Source of the DNA: a virus
Direction: 5' to 3' (one strand)
Length of the DNA: 21,353 bases
Virus record (IMG/VR): IMGVR_UViG_3300009104_000141
Coordinates: 1-21,353 of that record
Shown: in pieces, positions 1 to 6,871 of the stretch
Numbering within the stretch: the stretch's first letter is position 1
How the letters are laid out: the number at the start of each line of letters is the position of its first letter
The notes under the pieces: generated by a model
Seen by the model: the letters and a program-made list of their open reading frames with translations, nothing else
Databases searched by the model: none
What the model was told of the DNA's origin: nothing
Translations under genes and position numbers: made by a program

Positions 1-391
1 CACTGCCTATACTCATCACGTTGAGTGTGGCGTCGGGCTTGCCGTATTCGTCCCTATTATAGCGTTCAGCCATCCACCGCCTCTGCTCTGCCTTGAGCCT
101 AGCGGCTTGCACAGAGCCATCGTCTGCATCGTCCACGATGTCCAGAGATTCTTCAACCAGGCTTGAACCTATGATCTTTTTATTGTCCTGCCACCTCTGC
201 CATCGCTCACCGCTTCTGTCGCTGTGCAGCCACTTGTAGAATACCCCCATACTGACATGGCCGATCTCAGGCTCAATGTTCTTGAGTAGTCGCTCCACGC
301 TTCTGACTTCCAAGTATTTTTCAAATATCAGCGGCTCGCCCAAGCCCGTGAGTGCCCTATAGGCGGCCTTTATGATTGGTCTTCCTGCCAT
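1..391 (-). CDS. terminase small subunit-like protein, partial (3' end outside window)
   Basis: An open frame runs from ATG at 391 to the window edge (130 codons) without a stop. The N-terminal half (about residues 15-75) looks like a helical DNA-binding region. Residues about 98-122 contain VQAARLKAEQRRWMAERY followed by YGKP. This resembles the C-terminal signature of Sf6-gp1-type small terminase subunits (A-K-x-R-x-D-x-R-K-W-x-x-x-K-x-x-P-K-x-Y-G-D-K). Such proteins bind the packaging site and recruit the large subunit. A GGGGGA lies about 9 nt before the ATG, and the start overlaps the end of the preceding gene by 35 nt. The large subunit is on the other strand about 12 kb away, which is unusual. 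The family assignment comes from motif memory only, and another small HTH protein is possible. Confidence 0.6.
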   Translation of the reverse strand, partial: MAGRPIIKAAYRALTGLGEPLIFEKYLEVRSVERLLKNIEPEIGHVSMGVFYKWLHSDRSGERWQRWQDNKKIIGSSLVEESLDIVDDADDGSVQAARLKAEQRRWMAERYNRDEYGKPDATLNVMSIGS

Positions 392-641
392 GTCGCCATT
401 CCCCCTTGTCGATAGGCCATAACTGGATAATCCAGTCTAGCTTTTTGTGGAACATATCTGTGGGCAATTGTTCGCCATTACTCCCAAACCTCAATGGGTC
501 ATCAAGAGGTATCCCACCCTCCCGGGATATAGCATAGTCCAGTTTATCCTCAAGATGAGTGGCGACGGTATCCGGAACTCCGCGTCTCAAGTCTAGAGAT
601 CTAATCACCTTGAGCAGCAGTCGCGTATCTACTTGGGCCAT
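357..641 (-). CDS. hypothetical protein between helicase and small terminase
   Basis: A 94-residue protein I do not recognise. It is soluble, mixed charged/hydrophobic, with no signal peptide or membrane segment. ATG at 641 overlaps the helicase stop (TAG 629-631) by 13 nt and is preceded by GAGGAG about 6 nt upstream, which supports this start. Its 3' end overlaps the small-terminase-like start by 35 nt, so the three genes form one tightly coupled block. No catalytic motif is visible. The position suggests a replication or packaging accessory role, which is inference only. Confidence 0.75.
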   Translation of the reverse strand: MAQVDTRLLLKVIRSLDLRRGVPDTVATHLEDKLDYAISREGGIPLDDPLRFGSNGEQLPTDMFHKKLDWIIQLWPIDKGEWRHGRKTNHKGRL

Positions 642-1498
642 AGATGCTCCTCATGCGGCTCACCTTCAGCACAGGATAGCGTCCGATAATTCCAAGCTAT
701 AGGTATTTCTATGCAGGGCCCTGCCCTATTTTTTGCGACAATTAGATACGAAAATGCGTCATTGCCATCACGCCTGTATCTACTGTGATCCAATAAAAGC
801 ACTAAATCAGAACTAGCCTCCAAAATCATGCCTCCGAACAGCCCGGTCATCCGCGGAGATTGGTCATAATTGGAACTCGTACCTCTGTTGAACTGGGACA
901 AGCACAGAATAGTGGACTGATGTTGCACGCCCCACGCTCGGAGTTCGGTTACGATCTTTTGCGTTCGGGCGTAGATCTCTTGCTCAGTGCCTGTGGATAC
1001 CAGCTGCAAGTAGTCCAGTATGTAGTATCTAGTGCCGTGCTTCATCAGGCACTCGTCCATGTATGCCAAGCAACTCTCCCAACTGACGAGCAGCCCGTCA
1101 GGCACCCACAACGGCTGCGACCCAGCCATAGCCTTTCTAGCCGTGTCGAACGCATGATCGTTGAAACTGCCCTGCTCCAAGGAAGCGATCCGTGTCTGTG
1201 AGTGGATCGCATACATCCTGGTAGCCGTCTGAATGTCAGACATTTCTAGATTTATCATGCACACTCCGCCCTCTAGGCCATGCCTAAGAGCGGCAGATGC
1301 GAAGCCTAATGCGAGTGCAGACTTACCGTTCCCCGTAGCTCCAGAGATCGTGACGAATATCGGCCCAAAGCCGAGGCCACCCCCACTGCCCCTACATATT
1401 CTATTGAGGGTAGGAAGGTGTGTAGGCACCGCTCTTATCGGTTCGTGAGCCTTCTTATGGAACTCATCCAAAAACTCTTCGCTTAGAATATCCTTCAT
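629..1498 (-). CDS. DnaB-like replicative helicase (RecA-type ATPase domain only)
   Basis: A 289-residue DnaB-family helicase core that would unwind DNA 5' to 3' at the phage fork. Walker A is GATGNGKSA (about residues 52-60). INLEMS (about 81-86) matches helicase motif H1a, YILDYLQL (about 158-165) is Walker B, and LSQFNRG (about 199-205) is motif H3. A late KNRAGP stretch matches the motif H4 region. The usual DnaB N-terminal domain is missing, so the protein is shorter than the roughly 450-residue cellular enzymes. I chose ATG at 1498 (MKDILSEE) because it forms a 4-nt ATGA overlap with the RecE-like gene stop, as elsewhere in this operon. The frame stays open to 1567. The initiator-like gene two genes upstream is a plausible loader partner. 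Confidence 0.9.
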   Translation of the reverse strand: MKDILSEEFLDEFHKKAHEPIRAVPTHLPTLNRICRGSGGGLGFGPIFVTISGATGNGKSALALGFASAALRHGLEGGVCMINLEMSDIQTATRMYAIHSQTRIASLEQGSFNDHAFDTARKAMAGSQPLWVPDGLLVSWESCLAYMDECLMKHGTRYYILDYLQLVSTGTEQEIYARTQKIVTELRAWGVQHQSTILCLSQFNRGTSSNYDQSPRMTGLFGGMILEASSDLVLLLDHSRYRRDGNDAFSYLIVAKNRAGPCIEIPIAWNYRTLSCAEGEPHEEHLWPK

Positions 1499-2316
1499 TG
1501 CCCGATACGGGGCGTGGCCCATGCCGGGACTTCCAGTTCCTGAATCGTATGTGGATAAGAGGGCCACTTGTTTTCATCGTCACATTCTGCATACAGCCGA
1601 AGCAGGGCGTTCACTTCAACGGCACCAAAGCCCAAGCAGTCTTTATTCAACTCGTACATAGCAGTTGCGTATGGTGGCGACTTCTCACAGGCGATAATGA
1701 TGAAGTTCGTTCGTTCTTCATCGGGGTTGAGTGCATTCCAGCCACGAAGATAAAAGAAGGCTTGCCGAGCGTATCCGAAGTTCCAAACGCTTTTTGAGAA
1801 CGATTCCATACTCGCATCAATAGTACTTTTGAAGTCGATCAAGCTATCGCCATACATGGACGAACTACTGGGTATTACATCAACCCTCGCCTTGCAGTTC
1901 ACATGGGTCTGGGAGTCAACCCAGAATAAGGACTCCTCAATCATGCCCTCAAGTTGTGCCGATCTAATCGCACTGGAAGCGTGGGGGTTAGCCATAACCG
2001 ATTTTACCATCCCATCGATCTGGTCATAGGTAGCCGGTTTAATGATGTTCTCGGCACCGTACTGCTCAACCAGTTCCTTGTGCTGCTCCTTGACCGCCTT
2101 GGTCCTCCTGTCTCCGTCAACGCCTCTAACAAAGTCCTTGAACAACTCTGGCTCCAGCAGGGCCGTGTGTACTTGCTGCCCAAGCACTTGAGCCGGTGTG
2201 GAAGCATCGCTGTCCGGATTGTCTAGATAGTATTTGAGGTGTGCTGGGCTCTTCAACAGCTTCGTCATCATGCTGTTCGATAAACCCTCACTGGCGAAAT
2301 ACTCTTCCGATGTCAT
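1495..2316 (-). CDS. RecE/exonuclease VIII-like PD-(D/E)XK exonuclease
   Basis: A 273-residue nuclease resembling the RecE-type PDDEXK family (formerly DUF3799). It starts with the typical LSNSMMTKLLKSPAHLKYYL region. GQQVHTALLEPELF follows at about 46-59. The catalytic core is ARVDVIP, then LIDFKST about 15 residues on, and a downstream FGYARQAFFYL with a conserved Q. Enzymes of this family resect dsDNA to give 3' single-stranded tails for a partner annealing protein. The DUF1071 protein encoded at 3892-4503 is the obvious candidate. The start at 2316 (MTSEEYF) makes an ATGA overlap with the upstream stop and has GGAG about 10 nt before it. A start at 2331 is possible but has a weaker ribosome site. 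Confidence 0.88.
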   Translation of the reverse strand: MTSEEYFASEGLSNSMMTKLLKSPAHLKYYLDNPDSDASTPAQVLGQQVHTALLEPELFKDFVRGVDGDRRTKAVKEQHKELVEQYGAENIIKPATYDQIDGMVKSVMANPHASSAIRSAQLEGMIEESLFWVDSQTHVNCKARVDVIPSSSSMYGDSLIDFKSTIDASMESFSKSVWNFGYARQAFFYLRGWNALNPDEERTNFIIIACEKSPPYATAMYELNKDCLGFGAVEVNALLRLYAECDDENKWPSYPHTIQELEVPAWATPRIGQ

Positions 2317-3062
2317 AAATCTACGCTCCATGTTGAGCGGCTCACTCCATGAGCCTGGTGTTGGTGTCTTGAATGTTCAATGCCGTTCAGGAAATGACGC
2401 TCTCTGCGTTCTGGATTCTTAAACAGCGATTCTGGCAGTTGATACGCTCTCTTCTGATAGAACTCGTTTGATTTAACCGCTTTCAGAATACCTCTGAATG
2501 CTTCCGTGTAGTTTTCTTCCCCTTTTAGTTGTTCATCATACAATGACCCTATTACCTGTTTCCTTTTGGCTGTCAGGGTGGGTTGCTTGCCCTTTCCACC
2601 CAACTCCTCAAGGTAGACTTCCCATAGTTCTTTTATCTGTTTATCTGGTTGTTCTGTTTTATGTTGAGGCGAGGTTGTTCCAGACCTAGAGGTTTTCTTG
2701 GTTTTATATGTCTGAAAGTCCTGCCATACAGCCATATTCGTGATTTCCACAACTGTTCCGAGCTTTGTGGATTTATATGAGATCCTGCCGTCATCCTTTA
2801 GAGCCTTCAGCATCCGTGAAATACGGCTGGTAGACCACCTGACGATCTTGTTTCCAGAAGAATACTCGTTGTCCTCACTGATCTTCCGATAGCTTTTAAG
2901 GACTTCTCCATACCCCACGGAAACGTCATCGAACTGGTAAATCTTATCTCTCTGATAGTTGGCGTTCATAAGTAGATATAAAAAAAGTTTCAGGTGGTCA
3001 GGATCTTTTCTCCAAATCTTATTGTCTTGGATTTGGCGAGCAAGCAAGACAAATCCCTTCAT
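2313..3062 (-). CDS. phage replication initiator / helicase-loader-like winged-helix protein
   Basis: A 249-residue protein. The N-terminal half has the layout of phage replisome organisers: MKGFVLLARQIQDNKIWRKD, then LKLFLYLLMNANY, then a winged-helix segment STSRISRMLKALKDDGRISYKS at about 77-99. The middle (about 115-145) is a polar linker. The C-terminal part contains RKQVIGSLYDEQLKGEENYTEA and SLFKNPERRERHFLN, like helicase-loading modules of initiators. It should bind origin DNA and deliver the DnaB-like helicase encoded two genes downstream. A strong GGAGGAGG site directly precedes the ATG, which overlaps the nuclease stop by 4 nt. Family-level confidence is good; the precise subfamily is not determined. 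Confidence 0.75.
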   Translation of the reverse strand: MKGFVLLARQIQDNKIWRKDPDHLKLFLYLLMNANYQRDKIYQFDDVSVGYGEVLKSYRKISEDNEYSSGNKIVRWSTSRISRMLKALKDDGRISYKSTKLGTVVEITNMAVWQDFQTYKTKKTSRSGTTSPQHKTEQPDKQIKELWEVYLEELGGKGKQPTLTAKRKQVIGSLYDEQLKGEENYTEAFRGILKAVKSNEFYQKRAYQLPESLFKNPERRERHFLNGIEHSRHQHQAHGVSRSTWSVDL

Positions 3063-3391
3063 ACCTCCTCCACATAGCCTTCAGAGACAAGCCACTCCCA
3101 GCAATCCTTGTCGGAGCTTCGCCAAACTTTGTAATCCACCCCTGCCTGTTTGCACTCTTTCTGAAATTCAATTTGTGCCGGGCGGAGCTTGCTACCCTTC
3201 CTTTCCGTTTTGACTTCAAGAAAGAAAAAACAAGGCTTGTGCTCCGGGCCGAATACCATGAGATCCGGAATGCCGGAAGTGACCAGCGGAACCCGTGGCT
3301 GCGAGTTCTTGTACACGGCAAAATTGAGCATCCGAAGTAGGTTAATGATGCCGGACTCAACCTCTTTTTCTGTTGGCAAATACTCCGCCAT
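3059..3391 (-). CDS. VRR-NUC domain nuclease
   Basis: A 110-residue stand-alone VRR-NUC nuclease of the PD-(D/E)XK superfamily. VESGIINLLRMLNF provides the first helix. The catalytic set is SGIPD (D about residue 43), then FFFLEVK (E59, K61), with Q73 and F76 in RPAQIEFQKE. Small phage VRR-NUC proteins are structure-specific nucleases thought to act on branched recombination or replication intermediates. It lies among a single-strand annealing protein, an SSB-like protein and a RecE-like exonuclease. The start at 3391 (MAEYLPTE) overlaps the preceding stop as TGATG. A longer frame to 3469 exists, but its extra N-terminus is cysteine-rich and unlike the family. Confidence 0.88.
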   Translation of the reverse strand: MAEYLPTEKEVESGIINLLRMLNFAVYKNSQPRVPLVTSGIPDLMVFGPEHKPCFFFLEVKTERKGSKLRPAQIEFQKECKQAGVDYKVWRSSDKDCWEWLVSEGYVEEV

Positions 3392-3630
3392 CAATGAGGA
3401 TACTGACTGTGTACAGCCTTCAAGGCAGCCACGGAACACGCATGAGCAGAGTCCAGCTGCGACTTGCACTGTTCCAACGCCTCTCTGGTTCCGTTAACTA
3501 GAAGGCTTTTCGGTATCCTCTTAATCCTGTTCTCAGCCGATAGAATGTCATCTTGAATTGCAGATAACTCGGATTTTAGAACTGGGAATAGATGGGCTTG
3601 GATGCGGTGCAGTTCAGAAGGGGAGGCCAT
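3391..3630 (-). CDS. hypothetical helical protein
   Basis: A 79-residue protein from ATG at 3630 (MASPSELHR), not recognised. It is rich in Leu, Ala, Glu and Lys over about residues 5-70, suggesting an alpha-helical or coiled-coil fold. GGAAGG lies 5 nt before this ATG and only 2 nt before an adjacent in-frame ATG at 3633, which favours 3630. It overlaps the 3' end of the SSB-like gene by 17 nt and touches the VRR-NUC start by one base. A longer frame reaches 3693 but lies inside the SSB-like gene. Position suggests a recombination accessory protein; no function can be assigned. Confidence 0.7.
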   Translation of the reverse strand: MASPSELHRIQAHLFPVLKSELSAIQDDILSAENRIKRIPKSLLVNGTREALEQCKSQLDSAHACSVAALKAVHSQYPH

Positions 3631-3877
3631 CATCGCCTTCCGCTGTAGGGTTGCTCGGTGTGCTGCTAGACTCCTTCGGACGCCATGTATCAACTTGAAG
3701 ATAGAGCTTACCGCCCTTGCTCCGCTTAATGTCCATATTCACCCACTCACCTTCCTGCGTGTCCAACCAGGGAATGAGCTCAGACTTCTTGATTGAAAGC
3801 CTTCCGCGTACAAAATCGGGGGCTTTCTCATGCGGATCTTTTACTGACAGCCCTTCGGGGAAAATTACGTCGGCCAT
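3614..3877 (-). CDS. SSB-like protein with acidic DDGLPF tail
   Basis: An 87-residue protein resembling small phage proteins of the form MADVIFPEGL...PHEKAPDFVRG.LSIK..EL. Residues about 20-65 alternate hydrophobic and polar residues, consistent with a small beta barrel (RLSIKK, EWVNMDIK, KLYLQVDTW). The C-terminus is a Ser/Thr/Pro linker ending in DDGLPF, which closely matches the acidic DDDIPF-type tail by which bacterial SSB recruits partners. A role in coating single-stranded DNA is therefore likely, although the core is shorter than a standard OB fold. GAGG lies about 8 nt before the ATG. It follows the DUF1071 annealing gene with a 14-nt gap, consistent with joint work in recombination. 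Confidence 0.65.
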   Translation of the reverse strand: MADVIFPEGLSVKDPHEKAPDFVRGRLSIKKSELIPWLDTQEGEWVNMDIKRSKGGKLYLQVDTWRPKESSSTPSNPTAEGDDGLPF

Positions 3878-3891
3878 TTTGCTACCTCGTC

Positions 3892-4503
3892 CTAGAGTTG
3901 TGATTGAATGAACGTGATCGCCTTCTGCATCCTAGCCACAGGCTTCGCCTTGTCATCAAGCAGAGACTTGGCGGACGCTAGTACATCTGCGTCAATGGTG
4001 GATGTGGTGTCTTTTTCTACTTCGTTGATTAACTCTGTTAGATCCGACTTGACCGCTTCATAGGGATCTGGCGTGCTGTCCTCACCGTTAGGCGTGGACT
4101 CGCCTTCATAAATATAGAATCCCAGCCCAAACAAGGCGAAGCATTTCGTCAGGCACCGCATTTTAGTTGTGTTGATCTCAAATGAGGTCGGATTTTCTAT
4201 GCTCTGATTTCGGTAATTCAAGACCGGGAGCCACATCTCTCTTTCAACGTCACCAATCGTGACTGTGCAGTTGACGCTGGCTGTTCCACCAGGATAATAG
4301 CAGACATCCCTTTTTACGCCTTCTGAGTCAGTGTGGCCCCACCACTCAACCGAGAGCTCTGGAAAGTTCTCCATCATCATGGCCCAAGCCCAAGCCCAAC
4401 TCAGGTAGGTCAGGCCATTTTTGTCCTCGACATGATCGTTGCAGTTGATCGATGACAATCTAGCCCATATAGACTTAGCTGTTGGTTTCTTCGCTGCTGG
4501 CAT
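3892..4503 (-). CDS. DUF1071 single-strand annealing protein
   Basis: A 203-residue protein. SIWARLSSINCNDHVEDKNG then LTYLSWAWAWAMM is the hallmark N-terminus of DUF1071. The core continues through YYPGGTASVNCTVTIGD, LPVLNYRNQSIENPTSFEINTTKMRCLTKC and FALFGLGFYIYEGE. The family is regarded as a phage recombinase group that anneals complementary single strands, with a Rad52/Erf-like logic. The last 80 residues form an acidic helical tail. With the RecE-like exonuclease, VRR-NUC nuclease and SSB-like protein it forms a recombination module. The start at 4503 (MPAAKKP) has AGGA about 9 nt upstream. Longer frames to 4527 or 4554 exist but run through the overlapping small gene. Confidence 0.88.
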   Translation of the reverse strand: MPAAKKPTAKSIWARLSSINCNDHVEDKNGLTYLSWAWAWAMMMENFPELSVEWWGHTDSEGVKRDVCYYPGGTASVNCTVTIGDVEREMWLPVLNYRNQSIENPTSFEINTTKMRCLTKCFALFGLGFYIYEGESTPNGEDSTPDPYEAVKSDLTELINEVEKDTTSTIDADVLASAKSLLDDKAKPVARMQKAITFIQSQL

Positions 4504-4645
4504 TGGTGTCGTCCTTCTTTGAGGTTTCATTGAACGATGCTCGGATAGAAGCATCGAATACGTCTAAAACTTTTACCATGTTTTCAAGCCGGATCTTTAA
4601 TAGCTCATCAGGCGAGAGTGGTTCCTTCTTTATCGGATTTTCCAC
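4475..4645 (-). CDS. small acidic hypothetical protein, 56 aa
   Basis: A GTG-started frame of 56 residues, not recognised. It has a helical middle (PDELLKIRLENMVKVLDVFD) and a polar tail ending NASSEETNS. AGGAG lies about 9 nt before the GTG. It overlaps the upstream gene by 38 nt and the DUF1071 start by 29 nt, and otherwise fills an uncovered stretch of about 100 nt in a block with almost no spacers. That packing is the main argument that it is real. The unusual start and double overlap are the main arguments against. Confidence 0.55.
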   Translation of the reverse strand: MENPIKKEPLSPDELLKIRLENMVKVLDVFDASIRASFNETSKKDDTNASSEETNS

Positions 4646-4805
4646 TGGCGGTGTCTCCTGTTGGGGTTAACGCTTTTACTAACGCTTGGCATTCCTCAAG
4701 TTTCGCCTCAAGTGAATGCACTTTTTCGTCTAGAATCTTTGTGATGTGAGCGAGGTCACGGATGAGCCTCTGTCTATCAAGGTCGTTCGGGCGTTCTTCA
4801 GCCAT
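4608..4805 (-). CDS. small coiled-coil hypothetical protein
   Basis: A 65-residue protein. Residues about 10-48 (RQRLIRDLAHITKILDEKVHSLEAKLEE and on) show heptad-like Leu/Ile spacing typical of a coiled coil, followed by a Thr/Ser/Lys-rich tail. ATG at 4805 overlaps the stop of the upstream gene by 8 nt. No enzymatic motif is present. A structural or adaptor role within the replication block is possible but unsupported. Confidence 0.7.
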   Translation of the reverse strand: MAEERPNDLDRQRLIRDLAHITKILDEKVHSLEAKLEECQALVKALTPTGDTASGKSDKEGTTLA

Positions 4806-5004
4806 CTCTTACCTTCTCCTCTCTTGCGTCGTTTATATCAATAGCAGCGGCCATGTAGTCACGGATTGTATTCATCACCTTAATGCGTTTTTGCCATAAA
4901 TCTAAGAAACGACTGTCTTGAGTTTTGAGGCTACCTAGTCTGTATGACAAGGTGCCGTATTTGTGAATAGCTATGGTCAGCATTTCAACTTGTTCCTTAT
5001 TCAT
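4798..5004 (-). CDS. hypothetical helical protein, 68 aa
   Basis: A 68-residue protein from ATG at 5004 (MNKEQVEML). It is predicted mostly helical from its pattern, not recognised, and has no membrane segment. GGAGG lies about 5 nt before the ATG, inside the last codons of the methyltransferase gene, whose TAA overlaps the start by 8 nt. A longer frame to 5040 exists but lacks a comparable ribosome site. The gene sits between the C5 methyltransferase and a coiled-coil protein in one operon. Confidence 0.7.
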   Translation of the reverse strand: MNKEQVEMLTIAIHKYGTLSYRLGSLKTQDSRFLDLWQKRIKVMNTIRDYMAAAIDINDAREEKVRDG

Positions 5005-6322
5005 AAGCCCTCCGCAGTCGGTGTCCAATCCATTCTGCAACCGATACCGTCACAGCGTTGCCCATCATGCGGTAGCGATGCGTGTCTGCGACCTCTGAAC
5101 CGTCTTCGGCATAGCGAGTCCAGTCATCCGGAAACGCTTGAAGCCGTTCGCACTCTGTGGGAGTCAGGCGTCTAGGAATGGACCCCACATAGAATCCTGG
5201 TTCGGCACCCTGTCCACCCGGACGGGAAGTCCCTGCTCCTGAAGCGTTCAGCGTGGGGGCTATCGGATGGTGCGTGGTAACGTAGTTCTGTTGCTTTGCC
5301 CCGGGATGTGCGGCTAAAGCTCCAGCCAGCTGCCCATCCCCATTAACGTAGCGTACTTCGTCTCTAGTGTTCTGCTGAAAAATAGCAGGAACTTTGGTTG
5401 TAGACAGATATGGCGTTTTGTCTGTGACGCTCATTGTCTGGTTGGGAGATGCTTGCCACTGAAAACTCTGGGGGTCATCCAAAACCAAATCCACATCGGT
5501 CTGCTTTTTCTGGGCCGCTCGCAGTGTCGTTGCCTTGGTGTCTTCCTTGTACGTTGAGAATCCTACTCCTCGCATTACGGCATGAGGGCCACGGGCGACG
5601 ATTGGTGGGGACGTATTGGACTCCTCAATGACGGGCTCATAGAGAGCGTTCTCGCCTTGGTTGAACGCAGCCCGATCAATGACGGTGGCTACTCCTCCAG
5701 AATCCGATTCCTGAGAGCCGTCTCCAGACCTTTTGGCAGTTCCTTCCCTCTCTTTTCGGCTCGCCTCAGAATCCCCCTGCAAGCCTTCGGACTCAAATAG
5801 TATTTCGGGTGGACATCGCTCTGAAGAGTATCCGACAATGAAAACTCTTCTGCGTCTCTGTGCGACACCGTGGTGTTGGCTGTCCAGAATCCGGAACTGC
5901 CACCCATACCTGCACTCTTCCAACCCTCTGAGGATAATTTCCATGTCCCGTCCGTCGTTGCTTGAGAGTAGACCAGGGACATTTTCAATAACGATGAATG
6001 GGATATTCCCAGCCTCTGCAATAAGGCGATGAAACTCAAACCAGAGTTGGCTCTGCTCGCCTTCCACAAGCCCTTTCCTATTTCCAGCAACTGAGAGGTC
6101 AGTGCATGGGAAGCCTCCACAGAGAACGTCGGTTCCAAGGTCGTTGAGAACAGATCCTCTTGCATTCCTAACGTCTCCTTCCAAGTGGATACCGGGCCAG
6201 TGACGCCTAAGAATTGATTGTGCTACTGGATCGCTTTCGCATTGGTATACGACCTCCAACCCAGCTGCCTCAAAACCCAGATCAAAACCACCAACCCCTG
6301 AAAAAATACTGGCTACCTTCAT
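4997..6322 (-). CDS. DNA (cytosine-5) methyltransferase
   Basis: A 441-residue C5 methyltransferase, transferring methyl groups from SAM to cytosine in DNA. Motif I is FSGVGGFDLGFE (about 7-18). Motif IV is GGFPCTDLS (68-76) with the catalytic Cys in PC, motif VI is ENVPGL (112-117), and motif VIII is QHHGVAQRRRRVFIVG (148-163). Motif IX is RRLTPTECERLQAFPDDW near 395, and motif X is MMGNAVTVSV near 425. The long segment from about 165 to 390 is the target-recognition region. All catalytic motifs are intact. ATG at 6322 forms an ATGA overlap with the HTH gene. No restriction endonuclease is evident beside it, so protection against host restriction or epigenetic control is more likely than a complete restriction system. 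Confidence 0.95.
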   Translation of the reverse strand: MKVASIFSGVGGFDLGFEAAGLEVVYQCESDPVAQSILRRHWPGIHLEGDVRNARGSVLNDLGTDVLCGGFPCTDLSVAGNRKGLVEGEQSQLWFEFHRLIAEAGNIPFIVIENVPGLLSSNDGRDMEIILRGLEECRYGWQFRILDSQHHGVAQRRRRVFIVGYSSERCPPEILFESEGLQGDSEASRKEREGTAKRSGDGSQESDSGGVATVIDRAAFNQGENALYEPVIEESNTSPPIVARGPHAVMRGVGFSTYKEDTKATTLRAAQKKQTDVDLVLDDPQSFQWQASPNQTMSVTDKTPYLSTTKVPAIFQQNTRDEVRYVNGDGQLAGALAAHPGAKQQNYVTTHHPIAPTLNASGAGTSRPGGQGAEPGFYVGSIPRRLTPTECERLQAFPDDWTRYAEDGSEVADTHRYRMMGNAVTVSVAEWIGHRLRRAYE

Positions 6323-6546
6323 TTGGCGGCAGAATCCCTCATACGCCAGTCGCCCAGTAGATAGGAAATTACGATCTCCGGGATGGGACTGGTTCCGGAG
6401 AGGTAGCGATGGACGGTGGATGGGTCACGGATAAGCCGTTCCTTACTAAACCTGGTCACTCCGAGTCCAGAATCATCTATGCGTTTTCTGAGCTCGTCCC
6501 TAGCTATTTTCTGAGAATCGACCTCTATCGATACATCTTCTGGCAT
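6319..6546 (-). CDS. small HTH DNA-binding protein (candidate regulator)
   Basis: A 75-residue protein. LRKRIDDSGLGVTRFSKERL, then DPSTVHRYLSGTSPIPEIVISYLL (about 18-62), has the spacing of a Cro/CI-type helix-turn-helix. Its recognition helix would be around STVHRYLSG. These short proteins usually act as repressors or transcription regulators. The ATG at 6546 has AAGGAG 7 nt upstream; a longer frame to 6567 lacks a better site. It is the first gene of a long leftward operon. Its leader carries two 12-bp GATTCT repeats and a TTGCA-type element shared with two other promoters, so autoregulation is plausible but inferred. Confidence 0.75.
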   Translation of the reverse strand: MPEDVSIEVDSQKIARDELRKRIDDSGLGVTRFSKERLIRDPSTVHRYLSGTSPIPEIVISYLLGDWRMRDSAAK

Positions 6547-6554
6547 GGTGTTTC

Positions 6555-6578
6555 TCCTTAGAATCACTCCTAGAATCG
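6555..6578 (-). repeat. two 12-bp GATTCT direct repeats in the HTH gene leader
   Basis: Read on the minus strand, CGATTCTAGGAG is followed by TGATTCTAAGGA with exact 12-nt period. The same unit occurs five times at 8870-8929. The second copy supplies part of the ribosome-binding site of the HTH gene, so a protein bound here could affect transcription or translation. Confidence 0.7.
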
Positions 6579-6585
6579 TCCTCTT

Positions 6586-6614
6586 ATTATGGTGAATGCG
6601 AGATGCAGATGCAA
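6586..6614 (-). promoter_or_regulatory. leftward promoter candidate with overlapping TGCAGATGCAA element
   Basis: On the minus strand TTGCAT (6609-6614) and CATAAT (6586-6591) are separated by exactly 17 nt. The -10 matches five of six consensus bases and the -35 three. The element TGCAGATGCAA (6604-6614) covers the -35, as a regulator site would. It lies 58 nt before the HTH gene start. The same element precedes the other two leftward units. Confidence 0.55.
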
Positions 6615-6810
6615 GTCCGCAGCGGAACCGCTCGGGGGATTCCGCGGAGTTCCGGGAAGGCGGTAGGAGCCATGTTGTAGATAGGATCAGACACCTGAAA
6701 AGCCGTTTTTCCCGGGTGGTAGGGGTAGGGTAGGGTAGGAGATCGTCCCTCTAAAGCGATCCTACGCAGTCGGAAATCAGCGAAATTGGCCTAAATCCGG
6801 GTTTAAGGGC
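6615..6810. other. intergenic stretch with G-quadruplex-type motif
   Basis: This is most of the 325-nt gap between the HTH gene and the small membrane protein gene. I see no credible gene. It contains a short AGCGG/CCGCT inverted repeat near 6621-6632 and a plus-strand telomere-like run of GGG tracts separated mostly by TA (6714-6735). That run fits the pattern G3-N5-G3-N3-G3-N2-G3. The rest shows no clear structure. Confidence 0.6.
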
Positions 6811-6843
6811 AAAACGAAAGGGGAAGGCTCTAAGCCCTCCCCC
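6811..6843 (-). terminator. intrinsic terminator after leftward unit B
   Basis: On the minus strand GGGGAGGGCU (6833-6842) pairs with AGCCUUCCCC (6820-6829) around a three-base loop, giving a 10-bp GC-rich stem with one G-U pair. It is followed by TTTCGTTTT. It lies 29 nt beyond the stop of the small membrane protein gene and separates unit B from unit C. Confidence 0.75.
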
Positions 6844-6871
6844 AGATACTGCGTCCTCCCGGTGGCCCTTC

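Noticed and set aside
4600-4625. CTGATGAG on the minus strand, resembling a hammerhead core
   Set aside because: No stem II or GAAA core follows; it is coding sequence for Pro-Asp-Glu.
5689-6165. Minus-strand frame of 158 codons within the methyltransferase
   Set aside because: It is a shadow of the C5 methyltransferase frame, whose motifs VI and VIII lie in this interval.
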